From positions 1 to 64,000 of the forward strand of contig NZ_MUFC01000005.1 of assembly GCF_001995985.1 (NCBI RefSeq): a DNA stretch of 64,000 bases. Reading direction: 5' to 3'. This DNA comes from Salinivibrio sharmensis (GTDB lineage Bacteria; Pseudomonadota; Gammaproteobacteria; Enterobacterales; Vibrionaceae). The notes under the pieces are model-generated. The model did no database searches. It was not told the origin of the DNA and saw only the letters and a list, made by a program, of their open reading frames with translations. Position numbers and translations under genes: made by a program. Positions 21,728 through 32,056 of this stretch are shown here, one piece after another; position 1 is the stretch's first letter; every line of letters begins with the position of its first letter.

Positions 21728-24700
21728 GTGGGGATCAGATACATTTTCGGTGGTTTATTACTGCTTATCGCCAGTAGCGTCAATGCCGCACAAAAAGATG
21801 TGCTGGTGGTGCATTCCTATCATCCTGGCTTCTTTTGGAATCAGGCGCTGGTTGAAGGGTTGGAAACGGCGACACAAGGCGAAGAGATCGCCTTCCAGCA
21901 TTCCTACCTAGAAAGTAAACGCTACCAATCGGATGCCTATCGCGAACAGCTTAAAGATGTTTATATCCATAAACTGACCAACCATGATTTTGATGCCATT
22001 CTCACCACGGATAATGCCGCACTCTGGCTCATCCATGAGCTGCATGAATACGTGGGGGAGACACCGGTGGTGTATGCGGGGCTCAATAACTTTGGTCGCC
22101 AACACTACCCCTTGTTGCCCAAGGTCACTGGGGTGAAAGAAGAAATAGACTTACCGCGCAACTTGTCATTAATGAAGCGCTTACACCCAGATTTAAAGCG
22201 GGTGTACGTACTGCTCGATGAGACCTTTTCCAGTCGTCAGTATTGGAATGTGGTGAAGGCTCAGCTGAGAAACGATGGTAACGCGGGTGTTGAGGTTGTC
22301 AGGCTATCTAGCCTCTCTTTCCAAGCGTTGCATGACCGCATTCAAGCGATGCAGCCGGGCGAGGCGGTATATTATTTATCCTACTTTCGCGATAAAAATG
22401 GCACCTTTCTCGATAGGCTCAGTGGCATCAACTCACTGATCCAAAACGCGCCCGTGCCAATTTATGGTGCGATGAGCTTTATGCTGGGTCAGGGCGTGAT
22501 CGGGGGCATTGTCATCGATGGAAAAACTCAAGGTCAGCACCAAGGTCAGCTGCTGTTGGATGTACTGGCAGGCAAGCTTCCCCCTGAGCGAGACAGTACG
22601 AACCTGATGTTATTCGATTACCCGGCGCTGAAAGATTGGGGCGTGGATGTGAGCGCCATCGAAGACGCTGTGGTGATCAATAAGCCTCAGCCGCTGTGGC
22701 TAAAGCACCAAGTTGCGTTTCAAGCCGTGGCATTGGCGGTGTTGGTATTGGGAAGCGTGATTGCCATGCTCGGTGCCAATATTCGCCAGTTACGCCGCAG
22801 TGAATCAGCGTTAAAGCGCCACCGAGCGATGCTTAAAGGCATTTTTGATCAAAGTAACCAGTTTATTGCGCTGTTGGATGAGAACGGGATCTTGGTCTCA
22901 GGCAATGCCAGTTTTAACCAATTAATCAGCGTGAGTCACCCTTATCGTGGTCGGCCTTTGTGGTTTTGGCCGATTTGGCGTAACCCCGCCCGCCTGGAGG
23001 AGTACCTCAAGCTCACCGATTTCTCCCAGCCTCGCCGGTTTGAGCTTTGCCTCAGTGAAGCGCATCGTGAGGTGATCTTGGATGTAGCGGTCAAGGGGTT
23101 TCCCAGCGAAAATGGCCAACGGCGCGTCCTGTTAGAGGCCCGTGATATTACCCAGCGCAAACAAACCGAAGAGAAGCTACAACGAAGCGAAATTGAATAT
23201 CGCATGTTGTATGAACAGCAACCTGTGATCCTATTAACCATTGATTACCAAGCACGTATTCAATCGCTCAATCAGTATGCCGCCGATTTGTTTGGTTATG
23301 ACAAAGCCGCCTTATTAGGGCACAAGATCACCTCTTTATATGAGGATCATCAAGTGCCTCCCCATCGAATGATTAAACGCGATCACAACAACCAAGAGCA
23401 GGTATGGCGGCGTGAGATCCCGTATCGTGCCGGCAATGGTCATACCTTGTGGGTGCGTGAAACCGTGCGCGCGATGCATAATCAGACGCAGTTGCTGGTG
23501 GTGGGCGAAGACATCACTGCGCATCGAGAAATGGAAAACCAGCTGACTTATCAAGCCCATCACGACTACTTAACGGGGCTGTATAATCGTAGCTATTTTG
23601 AGCAAAAGCTCGCCGCCGCGCTGTTACAGGCGCGAGAGGAAGATCAGTGTCACGCGATGTACTACATCGATATGGATCAATTTAAGCTGATTAACGACAC
23701 CGCCGGACATGAAGCAGGGGACGAGGCGCTCAAACAAGTGGCGCAGATTATCCAGCAACATCTGCCAACAGGGGCGGTCTTATCGCGACTCGGGGGCGAT
23801 GAATTTGGCGTGATTGCCTATCATCACTCGGCCGAACGCGCGCTGACTTGGGGACACCAACTCCTGGCAACCTTGGCGGACAGTGAGTTTTTCTGGCATG
23901 GCAGCCGTATGCGCTTAGCATGCTCATTGGGTATTCGCCTTCTAGATCGTACCGCCGGTTCGCCGCAGCAAGTGCATGCGCAAGCGGATACCGCCTGCTA
24001 CGCGGCGAAAGATGAAGGGCGTAATCGCCTGCACCTTTACCACCCAGATGATGAAGAGCTGCAACGTCGCGAACAAGAAATGGCCTATGTGAGTCATATC
24101 CATGATGCCATTGCCCACGATCGCTTTGATATCTACGCGCAGCAAATCGTGGATATCCGTCCGGGCACCGAAGACAAGCTGTATATTGAAGCCTTGGTGC
24201 GGATGCGTGATACCAAAGGCGGTTGGTTACCGCCGAGCATGTTTATCCCAGCCGCCGAACGCTACAACATGGCGCATCAACTGGACACCGTCGTAGTGAC
24301 CAAAACCCTGGCGTGGTTTGATGCTCACCCTGAGCAAATTGCTAAGCTTGGGAAAGTCTCTATAAACCTATCGGGGCGGTCGATCACCCAAAAAGATTTT
24401 GTCACCTTCTTAATCGCCGCGATTAAGCAAACCCAAGTGCCTAGCGAATGCATTTGTTTGGAGATCACGGAAACGGCGGCTATCACTAACATGAGTAGTG
24501 CGATCGATCTTTTCTCCCAGCTGAAGGCATTAGGGTGCGTCATTGCGCTAGATGACTTTGGTGCGGGCATTTCATCGTTTGGATACTTGAAGCGCTTGCC
24601 GGTCGATATCATCAAGATTGATGGTCAATTTATTCGCGATATCGCCACCGATGCCACCGATTATGCAATGGTGAAAGCAATTAATGAATTGGCCAAACAA

Positions 24701-24877
24701 ATGGGTAAGCAAACCGTGGCAGAGTTTGTGGAAAATGCTCACATTCTCAACAAACTGCGCGCACTGGATGTGGATTTTGCTCAAGGGTACCACTTTAGTG
24801 TGCCCGCGCCCTTGGATGAGCAGGTAAAAAGTTGGTCTGCACGTCGAGAGACGATGAAGGAAAAAATCCATCTCTGA
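21728..24877 (+). CDS. Membrane GGDEF-EAL protein with periplasmic substrate-binding-like sensor
   Basis: A 1049-residue c-di-GMP enzyme. Order: signal peptide (about 1-20), an ABC-type substrate-binding-like periplasmic domain (about 22-320, beginning [15 protein letters not shown]), a membrane helix (about 327-350), two PAS domains (about 365-475 and 480-605), GGDEF and EAL. The GGDEF motif is intact (RLGGDEFGV, near 690), with no RxxD inhibitory site five residues upstream. The EAL domain looks active: EALVR at 821, INLSG, EITETA, DDFGAG and IKID are all present. It could make or break c-di-GMP depending on the sensed ligand. The GTG start at 21728 follows AGGAAGGGG; a TTG 13 codons upstream would spoil the signal peptide. 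Divergent from asnC. Confidence 0.9.
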   Translation: MGIRYIFGGLLLLIASSVNAAQKDVLVVHSYHPGFFWNQALVEGLETATQGEEIAFQHSYLESKRYQSDAYREQLKDVYIHKLTNHDFDAILTTDNAALWLIHELHEYVGETPVVYAGLNNFGRQHYPLLPKVTGVKEEIDLPRNLSLMKRLHPDLKRVYVLLDETFSSRQYWNVVKAQLRNDGNAGVEVVRLSSLSFQALHDRIQAMQPGEAVYYLSYFRDKNGTFLDRLSGINSLIQNAPVPIYGAMSFMLGQGVIGGIVIDGKTQGQHQGQLLLDVLAGKLPPERDSTNLMLFDYPALKDWGVDVSAIEDAVVINKPQPLWLKHQVAFQAVALAVLVLGSVIAMLGANIRQLRRSESALKRHRAMLKGIFDQSNQFIALLDENGILVSGNASFNQLISVSHPYRGRPLWFWPIWRNPARLEEYLKLTDFSQPRRFELCLSEAHREVILDVAVKGFPSENGQRRVLLEARDITQRKQTEEKLQRSEIEYRMLYEQQPVILLTIDYQARIQSLNQYAADLFGYDKAALLGHKITSLYEDHQVPPHRMIKRDHNNQEQVWRREIPYRAGNGHTLWVRETVRAMHNQTQLLVVGEDITAHREMENQLTYQAHHDYLTGLYNRSYFEQKLAAALLQAREEDQCHAMYYIDMDQFKLINDTAGHEAGDEALKQVAQIIQQHLPTGAVLSRLGGDEFGVIAYHHSAERALTWGHQLLATLADSEFFWHGSRMRLACSLGIRLLDRTAGSPQQVHAQADTACYAAKDEGRNRLHLYHPDDEELQRREQEMAYVSHIHDAIAHDRFDIYAQQIVDIRPGTEDKLYIEALVRMRDTKGGWLPPSMFIPAAERYNMAHQLDTVVVTKTLAWFDAHPEQIAKLGKVSINLSGRSITQKDFVTFLIAAIKQTQVPSECICLEITETAAITNMSSAIDLFSQLKALGCVIALDDFGAGISSFGYLKRLPVDIIKIDGQFIRDIATDATDYAMVKAINELAKQMGKQTVAEFVENAHILNKLRALDVDFAQGYHFSVPAPLDEQVKSWSARRETMKEKIHL

Positions 24878-24912
24878 TATACTCGAGCGGTAACCCGCTG
24901 TGGAGATCCAAT

Positions 24913-25692
24913 GTGCAACTCAGTTTGATTTGCGAGGCCCCTGAAAAAGAGCACGAGTTTGAGGAGCTAAAAAGTAAGTGGACACTTACACACACACCTG
25001 ATTCGTCATTTGCGCTGGTGATGACCGAGGCGCGTCTTGAGCTGCGTAAACAGGATGAACCTAAACTAGGCGCAGTATTTGTGGATTTTGTCGGTGGTGC
25101 GGTCGGTCATCGGCGTAAATTTGGCGGCGGAAAGGGGCAAGCCATTGCCAAGGCGGTGGGGCTCAATAAAGGCGTGACGCCAAGCGTGCTGGATGCGACC
25201 GCGGGACTCGGACGTGATGCGTTTGTCTTAGCTTCCTTGGGTTGCCAAGTGCAAATGATTGAGCGGCACCCGGTGGTCGCCGCACTACTCGACGACGGCT
25301 TACAGCGTGGCTATCGCGATCCAGATATTGGCGCGTGGATGCAATCGCGTATGACATTGCTGCATGCCAGCAGTGAGCAAGCACTCACCGATATGGCGCA
25401 GACCCCCGGGCTGCGACGGCCTGATGTGGTCTATTTAGACCCCATGTATCCGCACAAGAAAAAAGCAGCCCTGGTGAAGAAAGAAATGCGCGTGTTCCAG
25501 TCTTTAGTGGGGGCGGACACGGACGCCGACGCCTTGTTATCGCCAGCCTGTCAACTTGCACGTAGTCGTGTGGTCGTTAAGCGCCCAGATTATGCTGAGC
25601 CTTTGGCGGCCATTGCCCCGCACTCGAGTATTACCACCAAGAAAAACCGTTTTGACATGTACATCAACGCGGCGTTAAGTGCGGAGGTGTAA
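24913..25692 (+). CDS. rsmJ: 16S rRNA m2G1516 methyltransferase RsmJ
   Basis: A 259-residue SAM-dependent methyltransferase that modifies G1516 of 16S rRNA. Family blocks: [28 protein letters not shown], the SAM-binding [17 protein letters not shown] and the catalytic-site [11 protein letters not shown]. The frame is open into the end of the upstream gene, but the GTG at 24913 has GGAG seven bases before it and gives a family-like N-terminus. It abuts the next small gene: stop and start are contiguous. Confidence 0.93.
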   Translation: MQLSLICEAPEKEHEFEELKSKWTLTHTPDSSFALVMTEARLELRKQDEPKLGAVFVDFVGGAVGHRRKFGGGKGQAIAKAVGLNKGVTPSVLDATAGLGRDAFVLASLGCQVQMIERHPVVAALLDDGLQRGYRDPDIGAWMQSRMTLLHASSEQALTDMAQTPGLRRPDVVYLDPMYPHKKKAALVKKEMRVFQSLVGADTDADALLSPACQLARSRVVVKRPDYAEPLAAIAPHSSITTKKNRFDMYINAALSAEV

Positions 25693-26001
25693 ATGGCTAA
25701 ATCTTTGTGTAAATGGCGACGGGGTGAGGTTGAGGCTAACTTGAGTACCCTTGCGGCAATTACCATGCCACCGCGAGCTGCTTGTAGCAAGTGTGCGCGG
25801 GTGGCCAGTGATAAAGGCTATTTATGTCGTCCCGTTTCGCTTGTCGATGGCGCGGAGAAGAAGGTGGCCAAAGGCGCGGATAACGTCGACAAAAAGGCGA
25901 AAAAAGCCAAGAAGAAAGTGAAGCAAAAAGCCGAAAAGAAAGGCAAGAAGAGTAAGAAGGATAAGAAAGAAAAAAAGAAAGCGAATAAGGGCAGTCAGTA
26001 A
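25693..26001 (+). CDS. Unknown small protein with half zinc-finger and lysine-rich tail
   Basis: A 102-residue protein whose function I do not recognise. The first 54 residues are compact and hold Cys6 and a CSKCARVASDKGYLC segment (Cys31, Cys34, Cys45), which could bind a metal. The last 48 residues contain 24 lysines plus alanine and glutamate, a low-complexity polybasic tail like those that bind RNA or ribosomes. The ATG follows the rsmJ stop with no gap, so it is almost certainly translated with that rRNA methyltransferase. A link to ribosomes is inferred from the tail and the neighbour only. Confidence 0.75.
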   Translation: MAKSLCKWRRGEVEANLSTLAAITMPPRAACSKCARVASDKGYLCRPVSLVDGAEKKVAKGADNVDKKAKKAKKKVKQKAEKKGKKSKKDKKEKKKANKGSQ

Positions 26002-26002
26002 C

Positions 26003-26032
26003 AAAGGCTCCATAGCGAACCATGGAGCCTTT
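26003..26032. terminator. Hairpin between convergent small genes
   Basis: AAAGGCTCCAT and ATGGAGCCTTT form an 11-base-pair hairpin around an eight-base loop, between the lysine-rich gene and the leftward microprotein gene. The flanking A and T runs are short, so it may be a weak bidirectional terminator or an RNA-end-protecting hairpin. Confidence 0.6.
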
Positions 26033-26038
26033 GAGCGC

Positions 26039-26134
26039 TTAGTCGAGGCCTTTTACCATCAGTACGGTTAGCAGTCCGGTAATTACTGAGATAATCAGGC
26101 CAGAAACGATTAGCCAAGGCAACATATCCATCAT
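26039..26134 (-). CDS. 31-residue single-helix membrane microprotein
   Basis: A short leftward reading frame starting MMDMLPWLIVSG and ending MVKGLD. Residues 5-27 form one uninterrupted hydrophobic helix (about 23 residues) with a positive-then-acidic C-terminal end, the build of bacterial small membrane proteins. Upstream lies AAGAAGTGAG, a possible but not strong ribosome site; a second ATG follows directly and a third two codons later. It is flanked by a hairpin at its 3' end. No family is recognised. Support is moderate: a coherent helix in a gap otherwise without genes. Confidence 0.5.
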   Translation of the reverse strand: MMDMLPWLIVSGLIISVITGLLTVLMVKGLD

Positions 26135-26321
26135 GTTCTGCACTCACTTCTTTTTTTATGAATTGGGGGAAAAGCGAGCATGATTGAGCCTGAGTTTAGC
26201 CACGTTCGCAACGTGCTAGACGTAGCCAGTTAAGCTTAGTAACTATTAGAAACAAGGTGGTGATAAAGCCATCAACAAGCCCCCGTGGCACATAGGTCTA
26301 TTAGTACAAAGGGTCTCCATC

Positions 26322-26675
26322 ATGAGTGTCAATCAAGGAAAAGCCGAGATACCGGTTTGGGATAAAGAGGAAGCATTGAGCCGGCTAATGGATAGCCCGG
26401 CGCTTCTCGATGAGGCTTGCAGTATATTTGTTGAGGAAAGTGAGCAACAACTGCCAAGCATGGAAAAGCAGCTTGCCAATGCCGACTATGCCGCCTTGGC
26501 GCGCGAAGCACATAAGATGAAAGGCAGTGCGGGCAACCTTGCTGCGCTAGAGCTGCATCAGCAAGCGCTTGCGCTCGAGCAAGCGGCAAAGCAGGAAGCC
26601 GCCGACCACGCGGCTGAGGCGCTATCGGACATCAAAGAAGGCCTGGCGCGATTTTGCGCACAGCTTACCTACTAG
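26322..26675 (+). CDS. Stand-alone HPt phosphotransfer protein
   Basis: A 117-residue four-helix phosphotransfer domain with no other domain. His64 in the motif AREAHKMKGSAGNLAA is the phosphorylation site, and WDKEEALSRLMDSPALLDEACSIF is the usual first helix of HPt modules. Such proteins shuttle phosphate between hybrid kinases and response regulators. No kinase or receiver gene is adjacent, so its partners are unknown. The 187 bases upstream (26135-26321) contain no other gene that I can support. Confidence 0.9.
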   Translation: MSVNQGKAEIPVWDKEEALSRLMDSPALLDEACSIFVEESEQQLPSMEKQLANADYAALAREAHKMKGSAGNLAALELHQQALALEQAAKQEAADHAAEALSDIKEGLARFCAQLTY

Positions 26676-26709
26676 CATTGTGTTGGACAGAGTAGTGAGC
26701 TGCCAATAA

Positions 26710-26737
26710 AAAACGCCGTGTGTTGACACGGCGTTTT
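26710..26737. terminator. Bidirectional terminator between the HPt gene and gor
   Basis: AAAACGCCGTGT-GTTG-ACACGGCGTTTT is a perfect 12-base-pair hairpin with A and T tracts, placed between two convergent genes. Confidence 0.88.
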
Positions 26738-26760
26738 GATATGAGCCCATCTTGCGCGGC

Positions 26761-28116
26761 TTAGCGCATAGTAACAAACTCTTCCGAGCCGGTGGGGTGA
26801 ATCGCGACCACACTGTCAAAGTCTGCTTTGGTGGCGCCCATCTTCATCGCCACCGCAAAACCTTGAATCATCTCGTCAACGGTAAAGCCAATACCGTGTA
26901 GTCCGACCACTTTTTCTTCATCACCGACACATACCAGCTTCATTTTGCAGGGTTGGCGGTGCTGAGTGACAGCGGTATACATGGCCGCAAAGCTTGATGT
27001 GTAAACCTTGATATTGTCATCACCGTATTTGGCACGTGCCTCTGGCTCGCTCAAACCAATGGTGCCGATTGGCGGGTGGCTAAAGACCACGGTGGGGACC
27101 AAATCATAGTCCATTTTGGCATGCGTTTGGCCGTTAAACAGACGTTCTGACAGTAAGCGCCCCGCTTTGACGGCGACAGGCGTCAGCTCAATCCCGCCAT
27201 CCATGATATCACCGACACAGTGAATGTGCGGGACACTGGTGGTCTGATACGGGTCAACCTTGATGTAGCCATCGGCCGTGGTCTGCACGTCGGTGGCGCC
27301 GAGGTTGATTTTATCCGTGGTTGGGTGACGACCGATCGCCCAAATCAGGGTGTCCGTGTTGTGAGTGGTGCCGTTTTCAAAGGCAAGCGTCAGGCTACCG
27401 TCGCTTTCTTCCGTTACCGACACGGGCACATGCTGGGTGTGAAGGGTGGGGCCTTCTTTTTCCATCACTTCGACCAAGGTATCGGTCACCATGGGGTCAA
27501 AGGTGCGCAGTGGGCGATCTTTACGCACAAACAAGTGGGTATCAGAGCCTAGCGCATGCAGGACACCGGCGATTTCGACCGCGATGTAACCGGCGCCCAC
27601 CACAGCCACACGCTTAGGTTGCTCGGGGAGGGCAAAGAAGCCGTCAGAGTCGATCCCTAATTCCGCACCCGGAATAGTTGGAATGGTTGGCGTGCCGCCC
27701 ACGGCGATCAAAAAATGATCGGCGGTGTAGTGCTCGCCATCTACCTCTACCGTGTTGTTATCGACAAAGCGGGCAAAACCGCGGATGACATCGATATTGT
27801 TTTTGCCCAGTACGTTGTCGTAGGCCTTGTGAATGCGGCTAATGTAGGCTTCACGGTTATCCACTAAGGTTGACCAATTAAAGCCTTTTACATCCACATC
27901 AAAGCCGTAGTCTGATGCATAGAGGTTCAGCGCTTCAGCAACTTGAGCGCCATGCCACATGACTTTTTTAGGGACACAGCCTACGTTTACGCAGGTGCCG
28001 CCAAGGTGTTTTGCTTCAATAAGGGCGACTTTAGCACCGTGCATCGCGGCACGGTTGGCTGAGGCAATACCGCCGCTGCCGCCACCGATACAGATGTAGT
28101 CGAAATGCTTCGCCAT
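26761..28116 (-). CDS. gor: Glutathione-disulfide reductase
   Basis: A 451-residue NADPH-dependent flavoenzyme that keeps glutathione reduced in the cytoplasm. FAD-binding [14 protein letters not shown] begins at residue 11, the redox-active disulfide is Cys42-Cys47 in GGTCVNVGC, the NADPH fold shows [13 protein letters not shown], and the C-terminal catalytic HPTGSEE matches the E. coli enzyme. The frame is open for 55 more codons upstream, but GGAGA before the ATG at 28116 and the match of [13 protein letters not shown] to known Gor proteins fix the start. Divergent from prlC. Confidence 0.97.
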   Translation of the reverse strand: MAKHFDYICIGGGSGGIASANRAAMHGAKVALIEAKHLGGTCVNVGCVPKKVMWHGAQVAEALNLYASDYGFDVDVKGFNWSTLVDNREAYISRIHKAYDNVLGKNNIDVIRGFARFVDNNTVEVDGEHYTADHFLIAVGGTPTIPTIPGAELGIDSDGFFALPEQPKRVAVVGAGYIAVEIAGVLHALGSDTHLFVRKDRPLRTFDPMVTDTLVEVMEKEGPTLHTQHVPVSVTEESDGSLTLAFENGTTHNTDTLIWAIGRHPTTDKINLGATDVQTTADGYIKVDPYQTTSVPHIHCVGDIMDGGIELTPVAVKAGRLLSERLFNGQTHAKMDYDLVPTVVFSHPPIGTIGLSEPEARAKYGDDNIKVYTSSFAAMYTAVTQHRQPCKMKLVCVGDEEKVVGLHGIGFTVDEMIQGFAVAMKMGATKADFDSVVAIHPTGSEEFVTMR

Positions 28117-28305
28117 GTCTTTCTCCATCTTATAGGCACTGGGTGCCACTGGCATTGATATCGAGGTCAGCTTGTCGTGTTTGGCGTCGCTTGTAAAGCC
28201 ACCATCTCTGACCCACTGAGCAATAGCATACCAAACCGGCAGTGAGGCAGCAGTCTCAGAATCATTTTGTAACGCTCGCAATACACGCCGGTAAACGGGG
28301 AGGGA

Positions 28306-28333
28306 TTGAAAAGCGTCAAGAGAGACGGCATAT
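28306..28333 (+). promoter_or_regulatory. Heat-shock-like promoter upstream of prlC
   Basis: TTGAAA at 28306-28311 is followed after 14 bases by CGGCATAT at 28326-28333, close to the sigma32 pattern (CTTGAAA, 11-16 bases, CCCCATnT). A sigma70 reading is also possible: the same TTGAAA with CATATA 17 bases later. prlC is a heat-shock gene in E. coli, and rpoH is encoded later in this window. The remaining 28117-28305 gap holds no supported gene. Confidence 0.45.
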
Positions 28334-28399
28334 AAAGAAAGTTACTTATCTGCCCGGGGCTCGCAATGTGAGCGCCTTATCAGCAAAAAGGAAGGCACT

Positions 28400-30442
28400 A
28401 TGTCCAACCCGCTTCTTCAATTTGAGGATTTACCTCCGTTTTCCGCCATTAAGCCAGAGCATGTTAAACCGGCCGTCGAAGCCGCGATTGCTGACTGTCG
28501 CCAAGCGGTGGATGCCGCAGCGGCGGCCGAGCAACCAAGCTGGGATACTGTTAGCGTGCCGGTCACAGAGGCGGAAGATCGTCTTGGCCGCATCTGGTCA
28601 CCGGTGAGCCATATGAATGCGGTGGTCAATAGTCAGCCATTGCGTGAGGCGTATGAAAGCTGCCTGGCGTTGCTGTCGGAATACTCCACCTGGCGCGGTC
28701 AGCATAAAGGCCTATACCACGCATACAAAGCGATGAAAGACAGTGCTGAGTTTGCTGCTCTCGATGTGGCGCAGCAAAAAGCGATTAACGATGCGTTGCA
28801 AGACTTTGAGCTGTCCGGGATTGCCCTGCCAGCCGATCAGCAACACCGCTTTGGTGAAATTCAAAAACGCTTGTCGGAGCTTTCCTCTTCATTTAGCAAC
28901 AATGTGCTCGATGCCACCATGGGCTGGAGTAAGCTGATTAGCGATGAAAGTGAATTAGCCGGCTTGCCTGAATCGGCGCTCAATGCAGCGAAAGCGCAGG
29001 CTGAAAGTAAGTCGCAATCAGGTTACTTATTTACGCTGGATATTCCCTCGTATCTGCCAGTCATGATGTACTGCGATAACCGAGCGCTGCGCCAGGAAAT
29101 GTATGAAGCCTTTACTACACGCGCCTCTGATCGCGGCCCGCAGGCGGGGCAGTGGGACAACACTGAGCTGATGAATGAGTCGTTGCGCCTCAAGTATGAG
29201 CTATCACGTTTGCTCGGCTTTAATCACTATAGTGAGCTGTCACTGGCCACGAAAATGGCAGAGAGCACGGAACAAGTGATGGGCTTTTTGAACGACCTGG
29301 TTGATAAAGCGCGTCCGCAAGGTGAGCGAGAGTTTGCAGAAGTAAAAGCCTATGCCAAAGAAGAGTTTGGTGTTGATGTGCTCGAGCCTTGGGATATCCC
29401 TTACTACAGCGAAAAACTCAAACAAGCCCGCTACACCATCTCTGATGAAGCGCTGCGCCCTTATTTCCCTGAGGCACGTGTGCTTTCTGGCTTGTTCGAA
29501 GTAATGAAACGCGTATTTGGCATGACCATTACTGAGCGCAAGGGCATCGATACGTGGCATGACAGTGTGCGCTTTTATGATATTCATGATAGCGAAGGTA
29601 CCTTGCGCGGCAGCTTCTACCTTGACCTGTACGCGCGTGAAAACAAACGTGGCGGCGCATGGATGGATGAATGTCGTGTCCGTCGCCGCAAAGCTAACGG
29701 CGAGCTTCAAACGCCAGTGGCGTATCTAACCTGTAACTTTAATCCGCCAGTGGGCGATGACCCGGCGCTGTTTACCCATGACGAAGTGGTCACTTTGTTC
29801 CACGAATTTGGCCACGGCATTCACCACATGCTGACAAAAGTAGAAGTAGCGGATGTGTCGGGGATCAATGGTGTCCCTTGGGATGCGGTTGAGTTACCCA
29901 GCCAGTTTTTAGAGAACTGGTGCTGGGAACAAGACGCACTGAGCTTTATCTCGGGGCATTATCAAACTGGGGAAGCCTTACCGGAAGATATGTTGGAGAA
30001 AATGCTGGCGGCGAAAAACTTTAACTCAGCGATGGCCATGTTACGCCAGCTCGAGTTCAGTTTGTTCGACTTCCGCTTGTTTAGCGAGTTTGACCCAGAG
30101 GTGGGCCCACGGATCATGGAAACGCTAAGTGCGGTGCGTGAGCAGGTTTCTGTGGTACCAACACCAGAGTGGAACCGCTTCCCTCACGCGTTTGGCCACA
30201 TCTTTGCCGGTGGCTACAGTGCCGGCTACTACAGCTATAAATGGGCAGAAGTGCTGTCGAGCGATGCTTACTCGCGCTTTGAAGAAGAAGGGATCTTTAA
30301 CCGTGATACCGGTGAAGATTTCCTTAACCATATTCTTAGCCGCGGTGGCAGTGAAGCGCCGAAAGACTTATTTGAGCGCTTTAGAGGGCGTGAACCACGC
30401 CCTGAGGCCTTGTTGCGTCACAGTGGTATCACCACCGCGTAG
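28400..30442 (+). CDS. prlC: Oligopeptidase A (M3 metallopeptidase)
   Basis: A 680-residue cytoplasmic zinc peptidase that degrades signal peptides and other short peptides. The zinc site HEFGH lies at residues 468-472 within TLFHEFGHGIHHML, with the third ligand in DAVELPSQFLENW, the M3A family pattern. The length equals that of E. coli OpdA (680). GGAAGG precedes the ATG. It is divergent from gor, and the start-proximal region may carry a heat-shock promoter. Confidence 0.97.
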   Translation: MSNPLLQFEDLPPFSAIKPEHVKPAVEAAIADCRQAVDAAAAAEQPSWDTVSVPVTEAEDRLGRIWSPVSHMNAVVNSQPLREAYESCLALLSEYSTWRGQHKGLYHAYKAMKDSAEFAALDVAQQKAINDALQDFELSGIALPADQQHRFGEIQKRLSELSSSFSNNVLDATMGWSKLISDESELAGLPESALNAAKAQAESKSQSGYLFTLDIPSYLPVMMYCDNRALRQEMYEAFTTRASDRGPQAGQWDNTELMNESLRLKYELSRLLGFNHYSELSLATKMAESTEQVMGFLNDLVDKARPQGEREFAEVKAYAKEEFGVDVLEPWDIPYYSEKLKQARYTISDEALRPYFPEARVLSGLFEVMKRVFGMTITERKGIDTWHDSVRFYDIHDSEGTLRGSFYLDLYARENKRGGAWMDECRVRRRKANGELQTPVAYLTCNFNPPVGDDPALFTHDEVVTLFHEFGHGIHHMLTKVEVADVSGINGVPWDAVELPSQFLENWCWEQDALSFISGHYQTGEALPEDMLEKMLAAKNFNSAMAMLRQLEFSLFDFRLFSEFDPEVGPRIMETLSAVREQVSVVPTPEWNRFPHAFGHIFAGGYSAGYYSYKWAEVLSSDAYSRFEEEGIFNRDTGEDFLNHILSRGGSEAPKDLFERFRGREPRPEALLRHSGITTA

Positions 30443-30460
30443 CGGCTGAACCCTCACCAT

Positions 30461-30496
30461 AAAAAAGCCCGCATCGGTAACGACGCGGGCTTTTTT
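30461..30496. terminator. Bidirectional terminator between prlC and gppA
   Basis: AAAAAAGCCCGC at 30461-30472 and GCGGGCTTTTTT at 30485-30496 pair around a 12-base loop, giving tracts suited to both convergent genes. Confidence 0.9.
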
Positions 30497-30511
30497 GATT
30501 CATCGGTAGGG

Positions 30512-32026
30512 TCAGAGGCTTGTATCATCCGTGAGCACCACCAGGGGCAACCCTAGGCTTGATTGGCGCAGTGCTTCTTGCTCTAACTCTGCGCGGAGCA
30601 ATGGGCTGGCCTCAAGCAGTGTGGTATCCAAGTGGAGAGTCAGGGCGTCCTCCTCGGCAGTGAGCGCTATCACCGGGCGGACGCGGCTGTCACGGCGATG
30701 GCATAAAATCACCGCAATGCGTAGGAGACGCAACAGCCGATTGGCGCTGGTGGTAGACAGCGCATGCTGGCCATCAATTAACACCAGTTGCTCTCGGTAG
30801 TAGCGCAACAAGGTCGCAACCAGCTGTTTCTGCGCTCGCGTAAAGCCGGGCAGGTCGAGATGGGTGATTAAATACGCTGCATGGTCACCATCTTGCTTAA
30901 AGCCAATGCTTAAGCCAATCTCATGCACGCACGCGGCGGCATGGAGCAAGCTTTGTGCTTCTGGCTCTGGCACCCAAGAGGCGGGACATTGGTTGAGCAG
31001 CTCGAGAGCGGTATCGGCGACGTTGATGCCGTGAGCTTGGTCAAGCTGATAGCGGGATTGAATGCTGGCGATGGTACGGGCGCGAATATCACTGTGGCGC
31101 ATCGCGGTCATCATTTCATACACCAACCCCTCGCGCAGAGCACCACCCGCTAAGGTCATGCGTGTCACCTCTAAGCACTCGAAAATGGCGATCAGTATCG
31201 ATAAGCCGCTGGGAAAGACCAGTGCACGCTCTAAGGTCAAGCCTTCGATGTCCAGCGCGTCCATTTGCCCACAGGCAATGGCTTGATCGCGCAACCGGTG
31301 AAGCTTCTCTAGGGTGATCACTTCATCCATGCCTTGGGTGACCATGATCTCTTGCAGTGCCTGTACGGTGCCGCTGGCACCGACGCAGCAGTCCCAGCCG
31401 AGCGCACGATATTGCTCTATCAGCGGGGCTAACTCGGCTTTAGCGCCAGCAATCGCAGTATCGAAGGCGGATTGATTGAGCACGCGGTCGGCAAAATAGT
31501 CTTCTAAAAAGGTGACACAGCCCATGTTGAGGCTTTGTAGCACTGTCGGCTCAAATTGCTCGCCAATGATAAGTTCGGTGCTGGCACCACCGATGTCGAC
31601 CACCAAGCGTTTGCCCGCTCCGCCAGAAGTATGCGCGACCCCTTGATAAATGGTGCGTGCCTCTTCTTCCCCGGAGATAATCTCAATCGGGTGACCAAGC
31701 AGGGTGTTGGCTTTAGCTAAAAACGCCTCGGCGTTACTGGCACGACGCAGGGCCGCGGTGGCGACGACACGGATGTTGTCAGTGTTGAAGTCTTGCAAAC
31801 GTTCGGCGAACAAGGCCAAGCAATCCCAGCCACGCTGCATGGCTTCGTCGCTCAGCTGTTGTTGGTCGTCCATGCCGGCTGCAAGGCGAACCTTTCGCTT
31901 AATTTTAGCGAGCGTTTGCACGCTGCCTGCCACTTGGCGCACCACCAGCATATGAAAGCTGTTGGAGCCTAAATCAATCGCGGCGTACAGCGACGGGGTC
32001 GATGTGGGATGTCCGTGACCACTCAT
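30512..32026 (-). CDS. gppA: pppGpp 5'-phosphohydrolase / exopolyphosphatase GppA
   Basis: A 504-residue Ppx/GppA phosphatase of the ASKHA fold: phosphate-loop block [27 protein letters not shown], and [14 protein letters not shown], with a C-terminal HD-like helical domain. It converts pppGpp to ppGpp and can hydrolyse polyphosphate. The choice of gppA over ppx rests on the residue-level likeness to E. coli GppA ([34 protein letters not shown]) and on its place directly downstream of rhlB, as in E. coli. Confidence 0.92.
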   Translation of the reverse strand: MSGHGHPTSTPSLYAAIDLGSNSFHMLVVRQVAGSVQTLAKIKRKVRLAAGMDDQQQLSDEAMQRGWDCLALFAERLQDFNTDNIRVVATAALRRASNAEAFLAKANTLLGHPIEIISGEEEARTIYQGVAHTSGGAGKRLVVDIGGASTELIIGEQFEPTVLQSLNMGCVTFLEDYFADRVLNQSAFDTAIAGAKAELAPLIEQYRALGWDCCVGASGTVQALQEIMVTQGMDEVITLEKLHRLRDQAIACGQMDALDIEGLTLERALVFPSGLSILIAIFECLEVTRMTLAGGALREGLVYEMMTAMRHSDIRARTIASIQSRYQLDQAHGINVADTALELLNQCPASWVPEPEAQSLLHAAACVHEIGLSIGFKQDGDHAAYLITHLDLPGFTRAQKQLVATLLRYYREQLVLIDGQHALSTTSANRLLRLLRIAVILCHRRDSRVRPVIALTAEEDALTLHLDTTLLEASPLLRAELEQEALRQSSLGLPLVVLTDDTSL

Positions 32027-32056
32027 GATGCGCTCTGACCTATCTGTCGTGAAACC

